A DNA stretch of 39,944 nt from Mesorhizobium sp. ORS 3359 (GTDB taxonomy: Bacteria; Pseudomonadota; Alphaproteobacteria; Rhizobiales; Rhizobiaceae), in assembly GCA_000824845.1 (NCBI GenBank), contig CCNC01000078.1:1-39944 (forward strand), read 5' to 3'. The position numbers were made by a program, and so were the translations under genes. This document shows, in pieces, positions 33,056 to 39,944 of this stretch (its first letter is position 1; the number at the start of each line of letters is the position of its first letter). The notes under the pieces were generated by a model that saw only the letters and a program-made list of their open reading frames with translations, was not told the origin of the DNA and did not search any database.

Positions 33056-33715
33056 TTGCCGTCGGGCCACACTTTCGTCATTGCCGACGATCACCCGCTT
33101 TTTCGCGGCGCGCTGAAGGAGGCGCTGGCCGGCACCGGCGACGTTGCCGCCATTCATGAGGCCGGGGATTTCGAGAGCGCCAAGGCTCTGGTGCTGGCCA
33201 ATGAGGATATCGACATGGTGCTGCTCGATCTGTCGATGCCGGGCGCCAGCGGCCTCTCCGGCCTGATTGCGCTGCGCGGCATCCATCCGGCGGTGCCGCT
33301 GGTCGTGGTGTCGGCGCATGACGATCCCGTCACCATCCGCCGCGCCCTCGATCTCGGCGCTTCCGGCTTCATCTCCAAATCGGCCAGCATGGAAGAAATC
33401 CGTGCCGCGGTGCAGGCCGTGCTCGCCGGCGATATCGCAGCCCCTGCCGGCATCGAGCTCGGCGTCGAGCGCGACCCGGAAATCTCCGACCTGATCAAGC
33501 GCCTGCAGGCGCTGACGCCGCAGCAGACGCGGGTGCTCGGCATGTTGGCGGAAGGCCTGCTCAACAAGCAGATCGCCTATGAGCTCGGCGTCTCCGAGGC
33601 CACCATCAAGGCCCATGTCTCGGCCATCCTGCAGAAGCTCGGCGTCGACAGCCGCACCCAGGCGGTCATTCAGCTGTCCAAGATCGGCAATGACCCGCTG
33701 CAGCCGGTAAGTTAA
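33056..33715 (+). CDS. NarL/FixJ-family response regulator
   Basis: Two-component DNA-binding response regulator, 219 aa. I choose a TTG start at 33056 because GGGGAGG at 33044-33050 sits five bases upstream and the protein then begins at the receiver domain (PSGHTFVIADDHPLFRGAL). ATG codons at 33029-33035 have no such site. The receiver has the acidic pair in ADDHP, the phosphoacceptor aspartate in VLLDLSMPG and the K in SGFISKSAS. The LuxR-type helix-turn-helix is LTPQQTRVLGMLAEG, then LLNKQIAYELGVSEATIKAH. It is convergent with the hybrid kinase whose stop is 10 nt away, the obvious partner. The regulon is unknown. Confidence 0.88.
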   Translation: MPSGHTFVIADDHPLFRGALKEALAGTGDVAAIHEAGDFESAKALVLANEDIDMVLLDLSMPGASGLSGLIALRGIHPAVPLVVVSAHDDPVTIRRALDLGASGFISKSASMEEIRAAVQAVLAGDIAAPAGIELGVERDPEISDLIKRLQALTPQQTRVLGMLAEGLLNKQIAYELGVSEATIKAHVSAILQKLGVDSRTQAVIQLSKIGNDPLQPVS

Positions 33716-33725
33716 GCTACCTCTG

Positions 33726-36700
33726 CTACTCCGCGGCCGGCGCCAGCGGCCTGACTCTTGCCATCATCGAGCGCAGCACGGCGGGCTTCACCGGCTTGTT
33801 GACGACCGGAATGTCGAGCTGGCTTGCGGCGGCGCGCACCTCGCTGGAGCGGTCGGCGGTGACCAGCACGCAGGGCAGGTCCTGGCCGTAGGCGGCGCGC
33901 AACCTGGCGATCGCGTCGAGCCCGGTGCCGCCGTCGAGATGGTAGTCCGCAAGCACGACGTCCGGCCTCGCCGCGCCGGGCCGCATGAGCTCTCCCGATC
34001 CCGAAGCTGTCTCGACATGGCAGCCCCAGCCTTCGAGCAGCAGCCGCATGCCATCGAGGATGCGCGCGTCATTGTCGATGCAGAGCACATTGAGCCCGGC
34101 AAGCGTCGACGCAGAGCGGGCCGGGGCTTTGCCGATTTCGCGCGGCCGCGCTGCGACCTCCGCGACCGGCAGGATGACGGAAAAGCGCGTGCCCTTGCCC
34201 GGGTTGGAGAAAATGCGGATTTCGAGCCGCAGCACCCGCGCGATGCGGTCGACGATCGAGAGCCCCAGGCCAAGGCCCTCCGCCTCGCGCACGCCCTCGT
34301 CGAGCCGCGTGAACTCGTGGAAGACGGTGTTGAGCTTGTCGCCGGCGATGCCGATGCCGGTGTCGATCACCTGGATCTCGGCCAGTTCGCCGCGCCGCCG
34401 CACTCCAACCAGGATGCGGCCCTTGCGCGTGTATTTGATGGCGTTCGAGACCAGGTTCTGGATCAGCCGGCGCAAAAGGTTGCGATCGGTCATGACGCCG
34501 AGCGAGGACGGCATGATCTTGAGCTCCAGCTTCTTTTCGGCGGCAAGCGGGCGGAAATCATTGCCGATCTGGCCGAGCAGCCCGCCGAGGCTGAAGGCGG
34601 TGTCTTCCGGTTTCATGGCGCCGGCGTCGAGCCGCGAGATGTCGAGCACCGCGCCGAGGATGGTTTCGACGGATTCCAGCGAGGATTCGATGTTGATGGC
34701 CGCCTTGCCGGCAGGCCCCTTGCCGGCCTTCTCGATCAGCGACGAGCAATAGAGACGCGCCGCGTTGAGCGGCTGCAGGATGTCGTGCCCGGCGGCGGCG
34801 AGGAAGCGCGTCTTGCCGAGATTGGCCTCCTCGGCCAGCATCTGCGCCTGCGCCAGCTCCTCGTTGACCCGGGTGAGCTCGATGGTGCGGGTCTTGACCC
34901 GCTGCTCCAGCGATTCATTGGCCCGTTTCAGCGCCAGGTCCTGCTCGACGCGCCCGGAAATGTCGGCATAGGTGGCGACGATGCCGCCGTCGGGCATCGG
35001 GTTGGAGCGCAGCTCCAGGATGCGGCCACTGGTCTTCAGCTCCATCTGCCATGGTCCGGCGAAGCTGGTCAGCCGGTTGAGCATCGTCACGCGCTGGTCG
35101 GCCGGGATATCGCCGCGTTCGGCGAGATGGCGCAGGATCCGGTCGAGCGATACACCGACCTGGCCCATCTCGTCCGGCAGGTCGAACAGCAGCCGGTATT
35201 GCCGGTTCCAGCAGATCAGCCGGAAATCGCGGTCGAAGACGGTGATGCCCTGCTCCATCTGGTCGAGCGCGATCTGTAAGAGGTCGCGATTGTGCTGCAG
35301 CGCCTCGGTGGCGTCGTCGAGCAGCTTGAAGGCATCCCTGGAGTCGCGGTCGTTGCGGCGGAAAAGCAGCGACAGGATCAGCCGCGCCGAGGAAGAGCCG
35401 ACCGCGCTAGCCAGCAATTGCTCGGAGAAACGGATGACATCCATGCTCGCTTGCTCCTTGCCGTGGAGCGAAACGCTTGCGCTCTTCTCAAACGACTGGA
35501 AGGAGCGCTCCGTGCGCTCGACACCGAGATAGCGCGAGATCGTGTCCTTGAGATCGTTGACGGTGACGGCGGTGCGGAACCGCCTGAGGCTTGGCATCGG
35601 GCCGGCCTCGCGCGGCACGAAGATCGCCGCCTGGATGCGCTCCAGCGGCACCGACGCGCGCGACAGCGAGCCCAGCACGAAGAACAGGGCGTTGACCGAG
35701 AGACTCCACAGCACGCCGTGGTTCAGAGGCTCGCCGACGGTGCCGAACAGCGCCTGTGGCCTCAGCGCCTCGAAGCCGAACAGTCCATGCACGACGATGT
35801 CGGAACCGGGGCCGGCGAGCGAAGGCAGAAGAAGCGTGTAACCCCAGACAGCGATGCCCGCGACCATGCCGAGCGCGGCGCCCCGGCCGTTGGCGCGGCG
35901 CCAGATCAGGCCGCCGATCAGTGCCGGCGCGAATTGCGCGATCGCGGCAAACGACATCAGCCCGATCGAGGACAGCCGCACGCTGTTGGTGCTCTCGCGA
36001 TAATAGAGGAACGCGATGAACAGCATGATGAAAATGGACGCGCGGCGCACATTGAGGATCAGCGTCGACCAATCCTCGTTCTCCGAGGCGCTGGTCTTGA
36101 TCACGCGGCGCACGAACAGCGGGATGATGAGATCGTTGGAGATCATGATCGACAGCGCGACGCTCTCGACGATCACCATGGCGGTCGCCGCTGACAGGCC
36201 GCCGACGAAGGCGGCCATGGCGAGCACGTCGTGGCCACCGAGCAGCGGCAGCGACAGGACGTAAAGGTCACTGCTGGTCTTGGTGCCGACCAGCGACAGG
36301 CCGGCAAAGGCGATCGGCAGCACGAAGAGGTTGATCGCCACGAGATAGAGCGGAAACAGCCAGGTCGCCGTGCGCAGTTCCGCCTCGCTGCGGTTCTCCA
36401 CGATGGTGACATAGAATTGCCGCGGCAGCATCAGGATGGCAAAGCCGCTCAAGGTGGTCAGCACCAGCCAGGTGGCCAGCGAGGTGTTGTAGCTCATCGC
36501 TTGGCGTACCTGGCCGTTCCCGGCGAGCCTGGCGAACATGTCGCCGGGGCCGCCGAAGATCAGGAACGTGACCATCAGGCCGATGGCTATGAATGCGGCG
36601 AGCTTCACCACGGTCTCGACCGCAACGGCCAGAACCAGCCCGTCCTGATGTTCCGTGGCATCGGCGTGGCGGGTGCCGAACAGCACCGCGAACAGCGCCA

Positions 36701-37211
36701 AAAGCATCGCCACCACCAGCGAGATATCGCTGACAAAAGGATCGAAGCTGGGCGGCGAGCCGGTATAGTGCTCGACCATCAGGCTGACCGAGCCCGAGAT
36801 CGCCTTGAGCTGCAGCGCGATATAGGGCACCGCGCCGATCGTGGCGATCAAGGTCGCGATCGCCGCGACGGTGAAGCTCTTGCCGTAGCGGGCGCCGAGG
36901 AAGTCGGCGATCGAGGTGATCTTCTCGCTCTTCGCCAGCCGAACCAGGCGGTTGAGCAGCGGGAAGCCGAACACGAAGACCAGCACCGGGCCGGTATAGA
37001 TGCCGAGGAATTCGAGGCCGCGCTCGGAGGAAAGGCCGACCGAGCCGAAGAAGGTCCAGGAGGTGCAGTAGATGGCGAGGCTGAGCGCATAGATGAACGG
37101 CCGCGCCCGGCCGAGCCCCGTGGCGGCGGCGCGCCGGTCGCCGACGCTGGCAATGGCGAAAAGCAGCGTCACATAGGCGATCGCGATGATGACGACGAAC
37201 CAGCCTTGCAC
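33726..37211 (-). CDS. Hybrid sensor kinase with sodium:solute-symporter (SSF) input domain
   Basis: 1161-aa hybrid histidine kinase. The start is a GTG at 37211 (MQGWFVVIIAIAYVTLLF), with GGAGG 11 bases upstream; the longer frame to 37322 runs through a dispersed repeat and is rejected. Residues ~1-500 form a PutP-like SSF module of about 12-13 helices (YCTSWTFFGSVGLSSERG, then IYTGPVLVFVFGFPLLNRL). A PAS domain follows (LLQIALDQMEQGITVFDRDF). The HisKA domain has AAAGHDILQPLNAARL with the phosphoacceptor histidine, then NLVSNAIKYTRKG, DTGIGI and GLGLGLSIVDRIA. The C-terminal receiver has PDVVLADYHLDGG. The layout matches the CbrA/NahK/ErcS-like group. It may sense flux of an organic solute. 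Its partner is probably the convergent NarL-type regulator. Confidence 0.92.
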   Translation of the reverse strand: MQGWFVVIIAIAYVTLLFAIASVGDRRAAATGLGRARPFIYALSLAIYCTSWTFFGSVGLSSERGLEFLGIYTGPVLVFVFGFPLLNRLVRLAKSEKITSIADFLGARYGKSFTVAAIATLIATIGAVPYIALQLKAISGSVSLMVEHYTGSPPSFDPFVSDISLVVAMLLALFAVLFGTRHADATEHQDGLVLAVAVETVVKLAAFIAIGLMVTFLIFGGPGDMFARLAGNGQVRQAMSYNTSLATWLVLTTLSGFAILMLPRQFYVTIVENRSEAELRTATWLFPLYLVAINLFVLPIAFAGLSLVGTKTSSDLYVLSLPLLGGHDVLAMAAFVGGLSAATAMVIVESVALSIMISNDLIIPLFVRRVIKTSASENEDWSTLILNVRRASIFIMLFIAFLYYRESTNSVRLSSIGLMSFAAIAQFAPALIGGLIWRRANGRGAALGMVAGIAVWGYTLLLPSLAGPGSDIVVHGLFGFEALRPQALFGTVGEPLNHGVLWSLSVNALFFVLGSLSRASVPLERIQAAIFVPREAGPMPSLRRFRTAVTVNDLKDTISRYLGVERTERSFQSFEKSASVSLHGKEQASMDVIRFSEQLLASAVGSSSARLILSLLFRRNDRDSRDAFKLLDDATEALQHNRDLLQIALDQMEQGITVFDRDFRLICWNRQYRLLFDLPDEMGQVGVSLDRILRHLAERGDIPADQRVTMLNRLTSFAGPWQMELKTSGRILELRSNPMPDGGIVATYADISGRVEQDLALKRANESLEQRVKTRTIELTRVNEELAQAQMLAEEANLGKTRFLAAAGHDILQPLNAARLYCSSLIEKAGKGPAGKAAINIESSLESVETILGAVLDISRLDAGAMKPEDTAFSLGGLLGQIGNDFRPLAAEKKLELKIMPSSLGVMTDRNLLRRLIQNLVSNAIKYTRKGRILVGVRRRGELAEIQVIDTGIGIAGDKLNTVFHEFTRLDEGVREAEGLGLGLSIVDRIARVLRLEIRIFSNPGKGTRFSVILPVAEVAARPREIGKAPARSASTLAGLNVLCIDNDARILDGMRLLLEGWGCHVETASGSGELMRPGAARPDVVLADYHLDGGTGLDAIARLRAAYGQDLPCVLVTADRSSEVRAAASQLDIPVVNKPVKPAVLRSMMARVRPLAPAAE

Positions 37212-37547
37212 GGCCCGTGCTTCCTCCCTGGCCGGTCTCCCATCCGGCCTGCCCAACCAATTCCGGAAAAGTACCAGCCGATTTGCCGTCCGGAATTGCG
37301 TCAGAACAAATACCCTGAGCATTCAGGCATTTCGATGAAACGCTTGACCGTCCCGACGCAAGCACAGCTCGGAGCCCAAGTCCATCGCGGCTTTCGGCGC
37401 ATATGCGGCTAATGGACGAATGCGCGACACAAACCGGTGCCTTCGCTGCTTTTCCGGTTTTGCAACTGGGGGTTTTTGTTATTGTGGGCTCGGGTCGGCG
37501 CCGAAGGACATGGTGAGGCGGCAACGCGGCCCGTCAAGGAGGGACGA
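37212..37547. other. Divergent kinase/mscL intergenic region
   Basis: 336 bp that hold the fourth dispersed palindromic repeat (37257-37310). Nearer mscL it contains a T-rich stretch GGGGGTTTTTGTTATTGTG. I find no convincing -35/-10 pair, operator or small gene. Confidence 0.5.
37257..37310. repeat. Dispersed palindromic repeat, copy 4
   Basis: CCAATTCCGGAAAAGTACC, then GCCGTCCGGAATTGCG. CAATTCCGG (37258-37266) pairs perfectly with CCGGAATTG (37290-37298). It is upstream of the hybrid kinase gene. Confidence 0.88.
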
Positions 37548-37970
37548 ATGCTGAAAGAATTCCAGGAATTCATCTCCAAGGGCAATGTGATGGACTTGGC
37601 CGTCGGCGTCATCATCGGCGCCGCCTTCGGCAAGATCGTCGATTCCTTGGTCAACGACATCATCATGCCGATCGTCGGCGCGATCTTCGGCGGGCTGGAC
37701 TTCAACAATTACTTCTTCGGGCTGTCCTCCAACGTCCATTCGGCAACGCTGGCTGACGCCAAGAAGGAGGGCGCGGTGTTCGCCTATGGCAGCTTCATCA
37801 CCGTCGTGCTGAACTTCCTGATCCTTGCCTTCATCATCTTCCTGATGGTCAAAGCGGTGAACAATCTGCGCAAGCGGCTGGAGCGCGAGAAGCCGGCCCC
37901 CGCCGCGGCTCCGCCGCCGGCCGACGTGCAACTCCTGACCGAAATCCGCGACCTGCTCGCCAAGAAGTAA
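37548..37970 (+). CDS. mscL: Large-conductance mechanosensitive channel MscL
   Basis: Inner-membrane pentameric channel that opens under hypo-osmotic stress; 140 aa, normal length. The start at 37548 has AGGAGGG at 37537-37543. The amphipathic N-terminus [20 protein letters not shown] leads into TM1, [20 protein letters not shown], which carries the pore-lining small residues. A periplasmic loop ([11 protein letters not shown]) follows, then TM2 ([20 protein letters not shown]) and the cytoplasmic bundle [13 protein letters not shown] proline/alanine linker separates TM2 from the bundle. It is followed by a strong terminator, so it is probably monocistronic. Confidence 0.97.
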   Translation: MLKEFQEFISKGNVMDLAVGVIIGAAFGKIVDSLVNDIIMPIVGAIFGGLDFNNYFFGLSSNVHSATLADAKKEGAVFAYGSFITVVLNFLILAFIIFLMVKAVNNLRKRLEREKPAPAAAPPPADVQLLTEIRDLLAKK

Positions 37971-37992
37971 CGCAGAGCGGGCGCTCTGGACC

Positions 37993-38022
37993 AAAACCCC
38001 GGCCCCAGGCGGCCGGGGTTTT
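37993..38022 (+). terminator. Intrinsic terminator after mscL
   Basis: AAAACCCCGGCC (37993-38004), loop CCAGGC and GGCCGGGGTTTT (38011-38022) form a perfect 12-bp stem ending in T residues, 22 nt after the mscL stop. The symmetrical A/T flanks would also let it work on the other strand. Confidence 0.9.
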
Positions 38023-38073
38023 CCGTTTGGCGATCTGGTAAGAGCGCTGACGACACGAACACGGATTTTGCCC

Positions 38074-39240
38074 ATGAGCCTTATCGACACCTTGCGCGCC
38101 GAAGCCCGCGCCGCGCCCGAAAGCGGCATTGTCGCCGTCATCAACCATGGTCGCCTGCGCGAAGGGCTGATCCCGCTCTGGGCCGGCGAGGGCGATCTTC
38201 CGACGCCTTCCTTCATCAGCGATGCCGCCGCACGCGGGCTCGCTGATGGTGAGACCTTCTACACCTGGCAGAAGGGCATTCCCGAGCTCCGGCAGGCGCT
38301 CGCGCGCTACTACGCCAGGCATTTCGGCAAGACCTTCGCCGAGGAGGAGTTCATCGTCACCGGCTCTGGCATGCATGCCATCCAGCTGGCCATCGACGCG
38401 ATCGCCGGCGGCGGCGACGAGGTGATCTACCTCTCTCCCGCCTGGCCGAACTTCGCCGCCGCCGCCGGCGTGGCGGGCGCCGTGCCGGTGCCGGTCACGC
38501 TCGACCAGTCCGGCAATGGCTGGTCCTGCGACGTCGACAAGATCGCCTCGGCAATCACGCCGCGCACCAAGCTGTTGTTCATCAACACGCCCTCCAACCC
38601 GACAGGCTGGACCGCCGACAGGGAAACGCTCCAGGCGATCCTCGATCTTGCCCGGGCAAGGGGCCTTTGGATCATAGCCGACGAGATCTATTCGCGGTTC
38701 CACTACGGCCATGGTCGCGCGCCGTCCTTCCTCGATGTCGCCACGCCCGATGACCGCATCCTGTTCGTCAACAGCTTTTCCAAGAACTGGGCAATGACCG
38801 GCTGGCGTGTCGGCTGGATCAAGACCCATCCCGCCCTGCAGCAGGTGTTCGAGAACCTGATCCAGTACTCGACCTCGGGCGTCGCCCAGTTCATGCAGCG
38901 CGGCGCTGTCGCCGCCCTCGATGAGGGTGACGGCTTCATCACCGAACAGGTGGAGCGTGCGCGAGCCGCGCGCGACCTCGTCTGCGGCATCCTCGGCGAA
39001 ACCGGCAAGGCGCGTTTCACCGTGCCGCAGGGCGCTTTCTACCTGTTCTTCAGGGTCGACGGCCTCACCGATTCCCGAAAAGCGGCCTTCGACATCGTCG
39101 ACAATGCCAATGTCGGCCTGGCGCCCGGCACCGCCTTCGGTCCCGGCGGCGAAGCCTTCCTCCGACTATGCTTTCACCGCCGCCTCGATCAGCTCGAGGA
39201 AGCGGCGCATCGCCTGGCGAAATGGATGAAGACGGTTTGA
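38074..39240 (+). CDS. Class I/II pyridoxal-phosphate aminotransferase
   Basis: 388-aa fold-type I aminotransferase of the aspartate aminotransferase superfamily. The start is ATG 38074 (MSLIDTLRAEARAAPESG), two codons after an in-frame TTG. TWQKGIPELRQAL (64-76) and TGSGMHAIQLAI (96-107) form the cofactor pocket. NTPSNPTGW (171-179) holds the asparagine, IADEIYSRFHYG (201-212) the PLP aspartate and tyrosine, and FSKNWAMTGWRVGW the Schiff-base lysine K237. A late FLRLCFHR segment supplies the carboxylate arginine. The amino-group donor and product cannot be assigned; aspartate, aromatic or methionine-salvage activity are all possible. It is convergent with hemA. Confidence 0.87.
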   Translation: MSLIDTLRAEARAAPESGIVAVINHGRLREGLIPLWAGEGDLPTPSFISDAAARGLADGETFYTWQKGIPELRQALARYYARHFGKTFAEEEFIVTGSGMHAIQLAIDAIAGGGDEVIYLSPAWPNFAAAAGVAGAVPVPVTLDQSGNGWSCDVDKIASAITPRTKLLFINTPSNPTGWTADRETLQAILDLARARGLWIIADEIYSRFHYGHGRAPSFLDVATPDDRILFVNSFSKNWAMTGWRVGWIKTHPALQQVFENLIQYSTSGVAQFMQRGAVAALDEGDGFITEQVERARAARDLVCGILGETGKARFTVPQGAFYLFFRVDGLTDSRKAAFDIVDNANVGLAPGTAFGPGGEAFLRLCFHRRLDQLEEAAHRLAKWMKTV

Positions 39241-39498
39241 GCTGAGCGTCGACGAAGCCCGGATTGAAACTCGCTCCGGTGAGTTAGCCGGTGTGACTTT
39301 CGAGAACCGGAGCGCAGCGGACATTCAGGTCCGTGAGCACGCGCATGACCCCGAAGATCGAATTCGATCTTCGGAAAGGATCATGCGCCAAATTGAAATT
39401 GCTACAGCGTCCTTTGCGCGTCCGAAATGGACGCGCGGCGCTGTAGAAGCGCAGAAAGTTGCAGCGGATAGCCGCCGGAGTAGAGTTTAAACCGGGCT
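39241..39498. other. Intergenic region between aminotransferase and hemA
   Basis: 258 bp between convergent genes, largely taken up by a two-palindrome repeat (39341-39446). No gene or regulatory site is seen elsewhere in it. Confidence 0.6.
39341..39446. repeat. Two-palindrome rhizobial intergenic mosaic element (RIME-like), ~106 bp
   Basis: First palindrome: GCGCATGA (39341-39348) with TCATGCGC (39381-39388) around a perfect 24-bp inner palindrome at 39351-39374. Second: CTACAGCG (39402-39409) with CGCTGTAG (39439-39446), and inside it GCGCGTCC (39416-39423) with GGACGCGC (39429-39436). The size and double-palindrome plan match RIME elements of rhizobia as I recall them. The element at 4684-4734 shares the first palindrome's outer arms. 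Confidence 0.85.
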
Positions 39499-39944
39499 TC
39501 AGCCGCCTGACTTCGGCACCAGCAGCGGGATGATCCGATCGGTCTTGGCGACGGCCGGGCGGCCTGAGCCGGCATAGGGGATGCCCAGCGCATCCCAGGT
39601 CTCGACCAGCGCGTCCTGCAACTCGGCGATCAGCGCGTCGGAGTGGAACGGCGTCGGCGTGATGCGCAGCCGCTCGGTGCCGCGCGGCACCGTCGGATAG
39701 TTGATCGGCTGGATATAGATGCCGTGCACGCCAAGCAGCCGGTCGCTCGCCATCTTGCAAAGCTCGGGATCGCCGACCAGCACCGGCACGATATGGGTGG
39801 CCGATTCCATCACCGGCAGGCCCGCCGCAGCAAGCACCTGCTTGGTGCGCGCCGCCTGGCGCTGCTGCGCGTCGCGCTCGGCCTGCGAGCGCTTGAGGTG
39901 GCGGATCGAAGTGGTGGCGGCCGCCGCGATCGCCGGCGGCAGCG
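39499..39944 (-). CDS. hemA: 5-Aminolevulinate synthase, C-terminal part (gene continues past the window)
   Basis: Only the C-terminal ~148 codons are in the window; the 5' part lies beyond base 39944. The product condenses glycine with succinyl-CoA to 5-aminolevulinate, the alphaproteobacterial (C4) route to haem. The visible frame reads LPPAIAAAATTSIRHLK, then VMESATHIVPVLVGDPELC, GIYIQPINYPTVPRGTERL and RITPTPFHSD, the highly conserved ALAS C-terminus. It ends ...LLVPKSGG at 39499. The catalytic lysine is outside the window. A RIME-like repeat lies just downstream. The product is certain to family level; whether this is the only hemA copy cannot be told. Confidence 0.94.
   Translation of the reverse strand, partial: LPPAIAAAATTSIRHLKRSQAERDAQQRQAARTKQVLAAAGLPVMESATHIVPVLVGDPELCKMASDRLLGVHGIYIQPINYPTVPRGTERLRITPTPFHSDALIAELQDALVETWDALGIPYAGSGRPAVAKTDRIIPLLVPKSGG

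Noticed and set aside
31979..33616. A 545-codon minus-strand frame ending with the DUF952 sequence
   Set aside because: Only the last 115 codons look like a protein family. The upstream part is antisense to the small exported protein and the response regulator and crosses a dispersed repeat.
33939..35279. Long plus-strand frame antisense to the hybrid kinase
   Set aside because: The minus strand encodes recognisable kinase and receiver motifs throughout; the antisense frame has no domain or ribosome-binding site.
1..39944. CRISPR arrays, rRNA, transposases, phage genes or plasmid origins
   Set aside because: No regularly spaced direct repeats with unique spacers, no rRNA segments and no recognisable transposase, integrase or replication protein were seen.

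Overview
The window looks like chromosomal DNA of a Mesorhizobium-type alphaproteobacterium (Hyphomicrobiales, Phyllobacteriaceae). It is GC-rich. It carries gcrA, a gbpR/chvE/gguA/gguB/gguC sugar-uptake locus as in Agrobacterium, a SAM-II riboswitch before metZ, the C-terminus of a 5-aminolevulinate synthase, and short palindromic intergenic repeats of the rhizobial kind. There is no rRNA, CRISPR array, prophage or intact insertion sequence. The species assignment is inference from gene content.

Layout. 1-3.6 kb: an orphan amino-acid-type binding protein, then a quorum-sensing cassette of luxR, a decayed duplicate of the luxR 3' end, luxI and a crotonase-family gene. 3.6-8.0 kb: phosphate and metal functions (ppk2, a PhoR-like kinase, phoU, corA). 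8.0-12.3 kb: gcrA on the minus strand, then argD-argF and hslO on the plus strand; hslO has its own heat-shock-type promoter. 12.3-16.9 kb: a 224-bp inverted-repeat element, apaG, a GT21 glycosyltransferase, metZ with its riboswitch, and a two-domain dCTP deaminase. 16.9-23.5 kb: gguC, gguB, gguA and chvE on the minus strand, with the LysR regulator gbpR divergent. 23.5-27.5 kb: a small accessory-looking stretch with an Arg/His-rich exported peptide, three glycosyltransferase-like genes and tRNA-Gly(CCC), whose 3' end is tandemly duplicated. 27.5-33 kb: an HDAC-like deacetylase, a MATE exporter, a DUF952-pyrD-cysteine-synthase-like operon and a small exported protein. 33-39.9 kb: a NarL-type response regulator convergent with a 1161-aa SSF-PAS-HK-REC hybrid kinase, then mscL, a class I aminotransferase and the 3' part of hemA.

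How it works together. LuxI and LuxR should form an acyl-homoserine-lactone circuit, with the coupled crotonase perhaps shaping the acyl chain. PPK2, PhoR and PhoU point to polyphosphate and phosphate control, although no pst genes or phoB lie here. ChvE and GguAB import monosaccharides under GbpR. MetZ is controlled by S-adenosylmethionine through the SAM-II element. Most of the window is core metabolism. The most unusual parts are the quorum-sensing cassette, the gcrA/argD intergenic region, the repeat families and the tRNA-Gly neighbourhood.
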